Source of the DNA: Phalacrocorax aristotelis
Lineage: Eukaryota > Chordata > Aves > Suliformes > Phalacrocoracidae
Reading direction: 5' to 3'
Assembly: GCF_949628215.1 (NCBI RefSeq)
Contig: NC_134279.1
Span: forward strand, 53,370,266-53,434,265
Length of the DNA stretch: 64,000 nucleotides
Positions 47,601 through 59,100 of the stretch are shown piece by piece. How positions within the stretch are numbered: the first letter of the stretch is position 1; each line of letters begins with the position of its first letter. The position numbers were made by a program, and so were the translations under genes. The notes beneath the pieces were generated by a model. That model was given only the letters and a program-made list of their open reading frames with translations, was not told where the DNA came from and made no database searches.

Positions 47601-50600
47601 TACCAAGACAGCCAAATTACCACCTTTTTCCCCTCCAAAGGAGCCCTGTTTGTCTGTTGTGACAAGGTGAACACTACTCACTTAATGAACATTCACATAG
47701 TGTTTTGTTTTCTTTTCACATGGAAGTGAAGTGAGAATGTATGGCCCCAGCTGATCTACCACACTACTCATCTCTGTATAATTTCTTTCCTAATAAACAC
47801 TTCTGTAGTACTCCTGCCATTTATCTTAGTAATTCACAGACAAGGATTTATCTGAATATATTATGAAACAAAAGTGGTATAAAACAATACCCCAGTTAAA
47901 TGAAAAAAGATCCAGATCATAATCATTCACTGATTTGGAAAGACAAACTCAAGATATTTTTCAATCATTTTTTAATAGTATTCATTTTTGTAGCACTTAT
48001 GCAAACACTTCATATGCTAAAGACACAACATCCACAGCCTTTAGTTGCAATGCACAGCACTTCACAGATCAGAGTCTGATGGACACTTCCCAATGGGATG
48101 CTCAGAAAATGCAAACCAATAGTCAGCCACCACCTGTGAAAAGACAGGCTTAAGAAGCAACTTGCCTGACTCCATATAAAAACTTGAGCAGAGGCAGTAA
48201 TAATTCCTCATTTTTCAAGATGGCATGTAACTGCCTGAACAATGAGATCATCCTCTCATCCTGCTGCTGCCTCGTTGGCTCCCAGCACCTTCCCTGCACT
48301 GTAATAAAGACAAGAGGTTCCTACAGATTATAGCCTCCTTCATTATGCAGCCCCGGTTTATTCCTAGGGAAGGTGTGAAAGTGCACTGAAAGAAGCACAA
48401 GTCCTAGAGAAAAAAACGTAAATTTCCTCCATGCATGAAAGAGCACAGGCAAGCTACTTATGCTTGTTAAAAGGTTGACTATAAGCCCTAACTTTCCTTT
48501 AAAAATAATAGTTATATACATTCCAATCATCATGCTGAATATAATTTCATTTACAGTATTACCGCACAGCAGTTCAGAATTTATTTTAGTTCTATACACT
48601 GTACCACATTCAGTTAGATTTTTAAAAAGAGGTATCTTTTTAACAGCTTTAAGTTTGCTGGGATGGAGGTCTCTTTTTTTAAAGCTACTGTGTTAAAACT
48701 GTATGACCACACAGATCACAGAAAAAGAGGTTCTGTAACATCTCTCAACACTGTAACAAAACCAACTGTATTCAGCTGCATGATATAAAGCAACTATTTT
48801 CAGAAATGCCTGTGCAGTCCCAATCATGTAACAATAGTTTTAATGCTACACAGAGCTTCAGTACATTTGTTTTCAGTGTTACAGCTGTGCCAAGGCCTCA
48901 GTAAGGCACAGCAAGACAGCAGGTGTGAATCTGACACCTCTTGCAAGAGTATTTTGTCTCTCCCACTTCTCTGCGGGCACCCCAAGGAGGACAAAAGAAA
49001 AGAGGGCATTCTGCAACACTCACCTCTCTGGCGGCCAAGACTATGGTCGTTAACTGGGAACGATCACCCCATTCTGCTAAAAACGTTAAAGTAAAAGCTT
49101 GAACAAAGATTGGAGAAATAAAATGTAGCCACTTCTTCTGAGGTATACTGGTGCCTGGCCCTGATTCCACATCCCCTGGCCCATTTAACAGTTTAGTTCT
49201 CTGAAGCTGTGGAGGACAAAGGGGAGAAAAAAAAGTAAAAAACAAAACCAACCATTAAATTAGAAGTGTCATCTAAAAAACCCAAACCAAATACTTAAAT
49301 TGTAAGGCTCGAATCTGGAATTTTATTAGCCACTAACTGCTGCATTATCAATGTATTATTTATACTAGACACCATTTTAAAAAACTACCTATATATATAC
49401 ACACCCCCACCCATATACACACCTGTAATCATCTCTAACCTCCAGTTACGGTCAGTCCTGTACTGGTTGCACTTACACAGCAGATTTCCTCCTATTATTC
49501 TGCCTGACCATAAAAAGAAATAAAAGTAGAGGCAAGAGCAAACTCTTGATATCCTCTTGGCTAGTAATGCATTAGGAGAAAAAAAAAAAAAAAAAAAGAC
49601 TCTATGGAGAATGTCACCTTTTTCCCCTGAGAAGCCAGCCTTGCCACAGAACTGGAATTACCTGTTGAAACAGGCTCCAGGGGCCATCACTTCTGTCCCA
49701 TTTACCACACATTCTCTGTGTCAGATTATCAATCACAGACAGAGCTGAACACCCCAAACATGACAGTGCCATTCTACAGCTTCACAGCTGTAACTATTTC
49801 ATCAGCCACAATTCACAAAAAGTTTATAACTTACTTCCTCATCTTTTTTTTTAATTTCTGCTTGAACTTCCTCCAGCTCTTCCTGACCCTCATCTGGACT
49901 CATTTTCAAGCCTTCTCGAAGCATTCGGATGCCAAAAATTGCAAACAGTGCCGTTGACACATAGTATGTGTATACACGAGGAATAACTGTGGTGGCATAG
50001 CCAAATAAAACTGAAAGGAAAACAAATGTGTCATTTTAGAAAATAACCATGAGGACCACAATTGTTTCTAAGAAATGCTCGCTATCAAAGCCTATAATTC
50101 AAATATTGTCCAATAAATACATACTGTATCTTTTCTTAGTTTTTGTTTTGGTTTGGTCCTTTGCAAGATAATGACACTCTAGAAACGCCAACCACTACTA
50201 GACATACCAGAGACTGAAGCCTACTAACACTCAGACAAGGCATACCAGGCAAAGTTGGTGCGCTGTTATTCCCAAGAGCCAGTCCAAGCAACATTATCTT
50301 TCCCAAAGACTATGCAAGTCCCACCTTTCTCCAAGCATGCCATGAAACTATCATCTGTGCTCATGTTCTATTAGTCACGGTGTATACCACTTCATTCCAT
50401 GTTTATATACAACTACATGTTGGATAACATCTCTTTACAATCACTTCATTTATCAGATAAAGTTAGAATAAGATTTTCTAGAGCTTAAATCTACTAGACC
50501 TACCCACAAATCATCCAGCTCCATGAATCCGTGTCTGTCTTCTTTTGCCACATGCAAATGCCTGCATGTGACTATTCCATTCTCTCCCACACTCTCCACA

Positions 50601-53600
50601 AACACACAACACAACCAGCTTTGATCTTCCTTTAATTTAAAAGCACTGATCCCACTCAAAGACCAAAAAGCTACCTCCATGGTACATCTACTTTTATGAG
50701 TATCAAAGGCGATCAAACGAAGCCAAAACTAGTTCTCAAAGAAGAAATATGTATCCAGGACAAAGTACTTGCTTCTTCACAACGTAAGATTAGTTAGCAT
50801 TTTTGAACATAAAAGGACTATATATATGAGAGGAAATTAAAACTCCACACCTAACATTCGAGGCTGCTTAGACCATGCGCTCACAACTGTTTCTGTTGTT
50901 TTACACCACGTGCAATTAGCTAAAAGGAAGCATATTACCATGTGTTTTTTCTTGCACAGACTTTCTTAATTGAAAAATGCACTCAGAAGTTACTACATAA
51001 TCTGGAAATTAAACTGCATGGCCACTACCAACAGCAAGACTATGAGATCAAAAGTAATCAGGCTGTACTATTAGAAAACAAGGTACATACACACATGAAT
51101 AACAGTATTAATTGCACAGCTCAATCAAAAAAGAGTCTTTTTAAAGACTGAAAATACTGAAATAAAGCAATGCAAGAAACCATACAAAAAGATGTGGTTG
51201 TTTAGCATTACTTGCATATACAAACATACAAATAATGAAACAATCAGAATGATAAGGGAGCTTATTCTGTCAGAAGGGTAGAAGTATCTAAGCACAGCTT
51301 AGAGTTGAAAAAACACCCCAAGTAGCGATTACTTGGAGCCACTGAGGTTAAGTGAGCATGTTTTCATGAAATCAAGGTGGCCAAGAACCCCAGGAATTTC
51401 CAGACACAGCTTCTATAAAACAGGCACAGAGGAGAGAGGGGAGAAGGGAAAAAAAGAAAAAAATAAAAAGGCTCCTTTCTGAAAAGGAAGTAATAGTTGG
51501 GAACCTCTAAACTGGGGGATAAACAGAAAAGAAAGCTTTTATGAGAAAGCATCAAGAAATAATTAGTATAGAAAGTGGGACAGCCATAACAGGCAGGAGA
51601 AGAGAGATTGAAAAATTCACAGAAGAGTGCACCACCTGCAGTACTAAATAACATTAAACGAAACAAGTAGTGCAGAAGTGGAAGAAACGTCAAAGACTGT
51701 TGAGTAATAGAAGAAACTCATGCAAAGCTATCATTTCACACAGTACAAACAGAAACTCCTCCAAGACTGCAATAAAAATTGCAGCAATACATCTAGCAAT
51801 AGCTACACATCCAAAAGCATTCATGGAAACACTCGACAAGAAGCCTGAAGCCAGTTAATCAGCTGTCTCCAGCCTATATAAACCAATAAACTCTATTTCA
51901 ATTGTTTCTGAAATGGGCATCGTTAGAAATGAGCACACCTCATTTCTACATACATACATACAATAAAATTTATGCTGCATCTGATACACCTGAAGGCTAC
52001 TCCATTTTACAATCACGTAAGCACCCACACCTACAGGTTCCTTGAGTGCCGCCGGACACCTCACTCCCCGACTAGCTCTTGGCTCTGTCAGCACCACCCA
52101 TCCCAAAGGATCACAGCAGAACATCATCTTTCACTTCTGCGGCTCCCAGCACAAATACAAACAGCTACACATGCAGGGACACAAGTCAGACAAGGGAAAT
52201 TTGTCATCATATTAAGAATCTTTCGCCTTAGGAGGAAAGAGAGAAGTCACTCCCACATTCCCTCTAGGCATGCTATTTAACAAGAGCTAAAAATAAAAAG
52301 GAAACCAGAGGCCCAAAAATGAAAGCAAGTACTTAGGTTCCCAATCCCACTCCTCTTCCCTAAACGCACAGTGAGGTCTAGGGAGCCCAAACACCTCTTT
52401 ACAGCCTAAATATTCAATCTGAGTCACGGTCTCCAGGAAAACCTCCACATTCTCCTCAAAGCAGAAAACTACATATGGCTACTACCTTAATTTTAACTTT
52501 AATTGATATGTATTGATAAATACGTACCCAGCATATTTTAAGAGATAAAATGGAAAGAAAAGAGTGCTAACCTGATAAACACGTCATCAGTCCCAAGGCA
52601 AGCATAGCACCAGCCAGTACAGTCAAACGGTTGTACCGCATTGCCATGATGGCTGCAATGAAGAATGTCTTATCCCCCAGTTCTGATACGATGATGACCG
52701 ATATAGCAGCCACAAATGCATGAATAAAGCCCAAATTAGTCTTGTCAGCTGACTCTTCATTGACAATGTGAACAGGAGCAACTGGTGAGGATGCTTTCTG
52801 TAAGAGGCGGGGGGGGGGGGGGGGAATCCAACAAAAAACACCACTAGTTAATTAGGCTTGAACAGTTAGTATTCAGAAATACTGAGACTTGTACTTCTCC
52901 TGTCATATCATACTCTGAAGCCTCACGTTTTAAGTATGCACCTCTCATGCAGCATTAATGACCGTTAACTATCTACTGGCTGCCACCTACCTCAAATTGC
53001 AAGCTTGGCACTTAGCAAGAAGATCAGACTGCGCACCGATTATTAAAACAGCACTTCACCAGGCACATTATTACCAGAACATGAGAACCACTATTACAAC
53101 AAAACATGGGGAAAGCTGCTTTAGTTCAGCTCTAATATTGCTGTCTTTAAAATCTCTGGCTATTTACCTTATGACCTCGACCAAACAGGCAATTTTTCTG
53201 ATATAAATATTAAGAATTGAACTTTTCAATTGGGCAACTGAGATAGCTTAGCAGAAACACAAAGTCCTTTCAAAAATTGCCAGGACCACTTTCTTCCCTT
53301 ACAGACTCTTTGCATCTCAGCCACGTTAAAATTTTACACAAGTTTGCATCAGCTTTTTTCATACATGCTCTATGGTTGTTGAAAACAAGCTTTTAACACG
53401 TGCCAGTGGTCAAACTGGACCAGCACACTCCAGATCTCACTTACTCACTGAAGTGTTTACTTTTATAGAGATTAAGATATCTACAGTTAAAAGCGAGTGC
53501 CAAAACAAGGAAGCTGGCATTCACATGCTTGACCAGAGATGGCTAAGAAAGCTTGATTCAGCACATCTACCAGTGGAGACAGATTGCAACGTGTTTTAAC

Positions 53601-54412
53601 AGGGTGACTTCCCAGCATTCCGCTCTTAGCGGTGCTGTAAGTTTTTGGGTTTGATGTTTAGAAGTTTCCAACCATTATATATGAGGACTTCCCAGAGTTC
53701 CTCCATCTTTAGCAGTGCTGTAAATTTTTGGGTTTGATATTTAAAACCCGGATTGCTCTATATACTACATCAAGCCATACGTCAATAATTTTTAAATCCC
53801 TCTGTGTGACCACCCGGCATTAGAACCCCCTAACCACGAACACCATTTAAAAAGTTTTAACGCAAAGATGTTAATCTTAAATATTTGACGGAAAACCGGC
53901 AGGCTCTGAGCTGCAACAAAGCCTGATTTCATCTGCTCCTGTGAGGAAGACTTTGAGAGGTCGGCTCGCCTCCTCAGCATGCAAGCAAGCGGGGGGCGGG
54001 GGAAATATTTATCTGGTAAAAAGCAAACGTTAGATCATTTTTCACGTCGGATCGAAATTCCCTCCTTTTAGCAGGAAAAGGGAAAGCTGCCGGGCCACCC
54101 GCAGCTGGCCCTGCAGCTTTCCCTTTTCCTGCTAAAAGGAGGGAATTTAGGAGTCCCGCGGCCTCCGAAAGGCGAGGCGTCCTGCGGGGAGGGGGCCGGT
54201 GGTTCCGCAGCCAGCCGTCGCAGCCCAGGCCCCGCCTCGCCTCACCTCACCTCAGCCCGCGGTTCGCCTCCCTGCGCCGCCGGCTGCGGCGGTGCCTCCT
54301 TCTTCCTGACGGGTTCTTCTTCCGGAGCGGCGCCCAGCCCCGCCGGGGCCGCCAGCAACAGGGACGCCGCCAGCAACAACGCGGCGACCGGCGGGGACGG
54401 CGGCAAGGCCAT
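44539..54412 (-). CDS. TMEM165: TMEM165 Golgi cation/proton antiporter, 6 coding exons, complete
   Basis: CDS in transcript order: 54251-54412, 52572-52797, 49835-50010, 49024-49206, 46049-46154, 44539-44615. Total 930 nt, 309 residues plus stop; all junctions GT-AG with matching phases. TMEM165 is a GDT1/UPF0016-family multi-pass Golgi membrane protein that moves Mn2+/Ca2+ against protons, so Golgi glycosyltransferases get Mn2+. Loss in humans causes CDG type IIk. Both family signatures are present: SELGDKTFF and AEWGDRSQ (E-x-G-D-K/R-T/S). A signal-like hydrophobic N-terminus, a first block of membrane spans, an acidic charged loop (DEGQEELEEVQAE), and a second block follow. The N-terminal loop is shorter than human (324 residues). 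Start chosen by a strong Kozak (GCCGCCATGG) and by match to the family. Confidence 0.97.
46049..46154 (-). CDS. TMEM165: TMEM165 coding exon 5
   Basis: 106 nt, DPYGVAVGGTVGHCLCTGLA then VIGGRMIAQKISVRT. Acceptor TCCTCAG|GAC... and donor GTAAGTG. Membrane spans of the second block. Confidence 0.97.
46155..49023 (-). other. TMEM165: TMEM165 intron 4
   Basis: 2.9 kb with no recognised repeat; ORFs up to about 104 codons look like chance. Confidence 0.5.
49024..49206 (-). CDS. TMEM165: TMEM165 coding exon 4
   Basis: 183 nt, LQRTKLLNGPGDVESGPGTS, KKWLHFISPIFVQAFTLTFL, AEWGDRSQLTTIVLAARE. It holds the second GDT1 signature (E-W-G-D-R-S). Phase 0 on both sides. Confidence 0.98.
49579..49597. repeat. 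Poly(A) run, 19 bases
   Basis: A19 in TMEM165 intron 3. Not preceded by a recognised retroposed body. Confidence 0.85.
49835..50010 (-). CDS. TMEM165: TMEM165 coding exon 3
   Basis: 176 nt, LFGYATTVIPRVYTYYVSTA, LFAIFGIRMLREGLKMSPDE, then the acidic loop ending KKKDEE. Starts in phase 1, ends in phase 0 before GTAAGT. Confidence 0.98.
50011..52571 (-). other. TMEM165: TMEM165 intron 2
   Basis: 2.6 kb between exons 2 and 3. I recognise no transposon or RNA gene in it. A short (TACA) run lies at about 51946-51960. Confidence 0.5.
52572..52797 (-). CDS. TMEM165: TMEM165 coding exon 2
   Basis: 226 nt, KASSPVAPVHIVNEESADKT, then NLGFIHAFVAAISVIIVSEL, GDKTFFIAAIMAMRYNRLTV, LAGAMLALGLMTCLS. It holds the first GDT1 signature. 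The acceptor is preceded by a 16-base C run (G run on + at 52809-52824). Confidence 0.98.
52809..52824. repeat. Homopolymer G16 / C16
   Basis: Sixteen G on +, which is the pyrimidine tract (C16) of the TMEM165 exon 2 acceptor on the transcribed sense. Confidence 0.9.
53606..53765. repeat. Two-copy tandem repeat, period about 80 bp
   Basis: Both copies start GACTTCCCAG and share GTGCTGTAA-TTTTTGGG and TTTGAT-TTTA. Copies 53606-53685 and 53686-about 53765, diverged with small indels. In TMEM165 intron 1. Confidence 0.7.
54055..54148. repeat. Perfect 36-bp inverted repeat, 22-bp spacer
   Basis: Left arm 54055-54090 and right arm 54113-54148 are exact reverse complements; the next base on each side does not pair. 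It lies in TMEM165 intron 1, 102 bp from the exon 1 donor. A long hairpin is possible in DNA or pre-mRNA. Confidence 0.93.
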
Positions 54413-54660
54413 GGCGGCCAAGCGCGGTGGTGAGGCGAATCGGGGGCTAACGGCACGGCACAAGGCCCCCTCTTAAAGGAGCCGCGTCATCGCTCCAGCC
54501 GCGCGCCTCCCCAACCGTTCCCCCCACCGCTTCCTGCAACGGCCCGCCTCGGAGGGGCGGGGCGGGGCCGCGGGGCGCCACGCCGATTGGCTGCGGACGC
54601 CGTTGACGGCCGCCCCGCCCTCAGCCTCGCCCCGCCCCGCGCGACCCTCGCCGCAACCCG
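54160..54660 (-). promoter_or_regulatory. TMEM165: CpG-island promoter of TMEM165
   Basis: The region is GC- and CpG-rich across exon 1 and upstream. It has an inverted CCAAT box (ATTGG on + at 54586-54590) and a GGGGCGGGGCGGGG Sp1-type cluster at about 54554. No TATA box, as usual for a housekeeping gene. The start site is not fixed by sequence alone. Confidence 0.75.
54251..54412 (-). CDS. TMEM165: TMEM165 coding exon 1
   Basis: 162 nt, 54 codons: MALPPSPPVAALLLAASLLL, then the AAPAGLGAAP cleavage-like region and a Pro/Glu/Arg tail. Donor GAG|GTGAGG keeps phase 0 to exon 2; the second GTGAGG 5 nt on would shift the frame. Confidence 0.93.
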
Positions 54661-55860
54661 GTTTCTAAAATCCCCAAAGAACTTTGAAAAATTATACATG
54701 GAAATAGGAAAGTAGGAATGGAAATAGGTATAATAAACGTTTTTTTAATTAGATAATTCTTAAGATATGCTCCAGTATATAAAAATTCCTCTCATATACA
54801 AAATAGTACACGCCGGTAAGTAGAAAACTTGCTGAAACACCTGCATCCACATGCTACATCACGCAAACTGATCACTCACTCCAGTATCATGAAAAGTACC
54901 AAAATATTTAAGGGCAAGTTGCAACCCCCTGCCCTGCCGTGCCAAGTGACATCACCTCCCCAGGACAGAATTTCTTTGCAACTCGTGTCAGGTACTGGAT
55001 TCCACGCATTATCCACCTCGGCATCTGCTCTCACGGGCTGTTTAAAAACCAGTGTAGTTGTGGATATGGCCATCCTGTGTAACTGCCCCCTCTAACATGT
55101 GAGGGATTCCAATAACCCACTATAAGGACGACATACCATAACTGAAGACGTTAATTTTCTGCAAATTCTCTTCTACTGTCTCTCTAGACAGAGAGCCTTC
55201 CATGATTTTCCCAGTTTAGGGATAAACAAGGAGTTCTCCTCAATGAATGAAACACTTCGGTGCAGAAGAGATAATGCAGAGAATGGGTCTGTTTATCTCC
55301 ACTGCTGAGCATGAGTCATTCCTCCCCCACAGCTTTCTCCACCAGTTTTTGTGCTTGCAGTTATAAAGCAGGGGCTGGTTTTAATTACCAACAGGGAAGC
55401 ACAGAAAGACAATACACAATTTGCCTCCCTCTGAAGCAATTCAAAGAAAAGAAACTAGGAAAAAAATGTGCTTAAATATTAGACAAGGCATGAAATACTG
55501 TAGTTCAAATGAGTCCCTGCACTCTCACTACACAGTTTTCATGTGTAGGTATCTGGGCTTGCTGCACAACAGCAAGTGTTTTATGCACAAGATATAATTA
55601 TAAAACAGAAAAGAGCCAGTTAGCATCCTTTCAGTTTGAATTAAGCTCTACAGTAAACCATTCTTTAGCTTGTATGATGTGCAGAGACCTTACATTTGCC
55701 CACATAAATTGGTAGCACGACGACATTATCATTAAAATTATGAGCTTTTAAACTAGAATTAATGTGCGATTTTACCTTGGCTTTAACAAACTGTAAATCT
55801 CTTATTCCCTTATAGAAAACATTTCCCAATTTGCACTAAAGATACTGTAGAAGAAATATT
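54661..55860. other. Gap between TMEM165 promoter and SRD5A3 stop
   Basis: It should hold the SRD5A3 3' UTR. The only poly(A)-like signal I see is a minus-strand ATTAAA at 55380-55385. No gene or repeat recognised. Confidence 0.45.
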
Positions 55861-56120
55861 CTAAAAAACAAATGGTATAAATGCTTTTCGATGCTTTGGG
55901 TAGGAACTAAAATTTTTCTGGTAGAACTCGTGACACAGAACAGCAGCCAGTGCCTGGTTAAAAAGAACATACATCACTACACACCACCATGTCACATTGT
56001 GAAACCCAAGCATGATGGCCATAGACACATAAATGAGGAGCTCTGCAAAATAATGAGGGCAAGAAACTCTCTCAAACCAGTCTCCAAAAGGTACACTGTG
56101 GCTCAGACTTAGAACCTTTC
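55861..56120 (-). CDS. SRD5A3: SRD5A3 last coding exon
   Basis: 260 nt after TTTGTTTGCAG. It holds the family signature [20 protein letters not shown], then [20 protein letters not shown] and [19 protein letters not shown]. This is the cofactor-binding, most conserved end of the enzyme. Confidence 0.98.
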
Positions 56121-59100
56121 CTGCAAACAAACAGAAAGAAATTAGTTGAGAACAATATGCATTAAACAAACTTTCCTCTTCTACTCACAATTACAGAACT
56201 ACATGCTCATTAAAGTTATTATCATCATCCACCTCCATCTGATCTGGCAGCTTTGCACTTCTAAACGAAATAAGATGCCGCCTCTGGCTGTCCGCACAAA
56301 TACAGAGTAAGGAAACCTATTTCCAGCCCACATAGAGACAGAAGTGAGGTCCATGAGGAGTGGCACAAGTCCTAAGCATTAGCATGTCTGTCCTAAGGAT
56401 ACCAGAAGATAGACCTTCATTTGAAGTTCTATAAACTATATATACAGGCACAGACACACCCACCCCCTATTCAGCCGTCCAATTTCTTTTCCAAACAGCC
56501 TCCTTTAATCTACTGGAAGTCTTACAGGGAGCACCACACTACAAGAACCGAACAACACTCATGTTATAAGGTTATTAGAAGCTACAGAAGGCTATTGAAA
56601 CAACCAGGAAAAAAATACCTAAGGAAATGGTTGACAGAAATGAAACATCTTACCTGATTTACTTTTTCTAAGATTAGCTAGAATCACAAGGCATCTGTGT
56701 TGATGAAGAGAGGCCCAAATGTATATCACAACTCCTACAATGTGATACCAGCAGATCTGCACAGAAAGCTCTCTTCCTAAATGAGGTAGGTTTCATTAAT
56801 ATATGGCCAAGAAGTACCTTCCCAAGCATCATCCCAAAACACTGTACACATTTTTAAAACGTTACTGTCCTACTGTCGTGGTTCAGCCCCAGTTGGCAAC
56901 TAAACACCCCGCAGCCGCTTGCTCAGAAGAGCAAAAGCAAAAAAAAAAAAAACCAACAACTTGTGAGTTAAGAACAGTTTAACAATTAAAATAAAATAAT
57001 AATGATAATAATAATGATTATAACAATAATGATAATATAATGAAAAGGGAAAAAGGGAAAAAAACAAAACCACAAATGATAAACTGCTCACCACCCATCA
57101 ACTTGGCTTTTATGACAATGGGGTGTTCTTCAATGATGACAACATGCTAGGGAGGGATGGAATCCATCTGTCTAAAAGGGGTAGGGGAATCTTCAGCAGT
57201 AGGCTGGCTAATTTGGTGAGGCGGGCTTTAAACTAAAGGACTTGGGGGGTGGGATCTGTGGCGAAAACGCTCACACCAGCACATCCAACAGGGCAGTAAG
57301 TCAGGCCAAGCAGTGTTGTGATAAAGGTTCCTTAGCTGTCTCCCAAGAGGTGAAACAAAAGAGTAAACACCTCAAGTGTATGTACACAAATGCACGCAGT
57401 CTAGGTAACGAACAGGAGGAACTGGAGCTCCGTGCCCACTCAGAAGGGTATTACATCATAGGAGTAACTAAAACATGGTGGGACAACTCAAACGTCTGGG
57501 GGATCGCAATGGATGGTTACAAGCTCTTTCGTAAAGACAGGCAAGGTAGAAGAGGTGGAGGACTTGCACTCTACATCAAGGAACACCTTGAATGTATCAA
57601 AGTCAACTACGGTGATTGTGACTGCTCTATTGAATGCCTCTGGGTTAAAGTCAAAGGGATCATCTCCAAGCAGGACCTCACAGTGGGCATCTGCTATCGA
57701 CCTCCTAACCACACTGACGAAGCCGATGAAGCAATATTTGGGGCTCTAAAGCAAGCTTCTGGCCAACAGAACCTGGTCCTGATGGGTGACTTCAACTACC
57801 CAGACATCTGCTGGAAGGACAATACGGCAGCTCACATGTCATCCACCAAGTTCCTGGAATGTGTAGAGGACTGTTTACTCATACAAATGTTAGATGTGCC
57901 AACCAGGAATGAGGCACTGCTGGACTTGCTGTTCACAGACTGAGAAAGCCTGCTTTGTAATATCTCGTTTAGTGACAGCCTTGGCTGCAGTGACCACAAC
58001 ATTGTGGAGTTCGGGATCCTGCTGAGTGTGCTGAAGGTCACCTCTAAGACAAGGATTCGGGATTTTAGAAGAGCAAACTTCAGTGCACTCAGGGCTCAGT
58101 TAGGAGGGATTCAATGGGAAGCTTCCATGGAATAAAGGAGCTAGTGAGTGCCGGGAATTCTTCAAGAACTCTCTATTGGAAGCACAAAGCCAATTTATCC
58201 CCTACAAAGGAAAGGGAAGTAAGCGGAGCAAAAGGCCCCCATGGCTCAACTATGTCCTCCTGGGTCTACTCAAATCCAAAATGAAAAGACACCAGAAATG
58301 GAGAAGTGGAGGATTATCCGCTGAGAACTACAAGGGCATTGCCAGAGAGTGCAGAGATGCAGTTAGAAAAGCAAAAGCCCAATTTGAATTGAAACTGGCT
58401 GTAGACATAAAAAATAACAAGAAAGGGTTCTTTAGACATGTCAACCATAAGGAGAAAAAGAAGGAAAACGTAGGCCCACTGTTAAACAGAAAAGGAGAAT
58501 CAATCACCAATGATGCAGAAAAGACACGTTCTCAACACCTTCTTCACCTCAGTCTTTACCAGCACTGTAGGATCCCAGGCTTTGGGAACAAAATTGCCAA
58601 TTGAACCAAACACCAACGAACCATCAGTGAAGGAAGAGTTAGTATATGAATTACTACAGGAGCTTGACCCCCACAAACCAATGGGCCCTGATGCCATCCA
58701 CCCGAGGGTGTTGAGAGAGCTGGCTGACATCATTGCAAGGCCACTCTCCATATTCTTTGAGAAGTCATGGAGAACGGGGATGTCCCAGAGGACTGGAGGA
58801 AGGCAAATGTTACCCCTATCTACAAGAAGAGCTCAAGGGAGGATCCGGGTAACTATAGGCCCGTCAGCCTTACTTCAATCCCTGGGAGAGTTATGGAATG
58901 AATCCTCCTGGGGGCTGTCACAAGTCAATTGAAGCACGTGATTGGGAAAAGCCAACATGGCTTCACTAAGGGCAGATCGTGCTTGACAAACCTGACTGCC
59001 TTCTATAACAAAGTGACTTGCCTGGTTGACATGGGGCAGGCAGTGGACATTGTTTACCTGGACTTCTCCAAGGCCTTTGATACTGTCCCCCACAGCCTCC

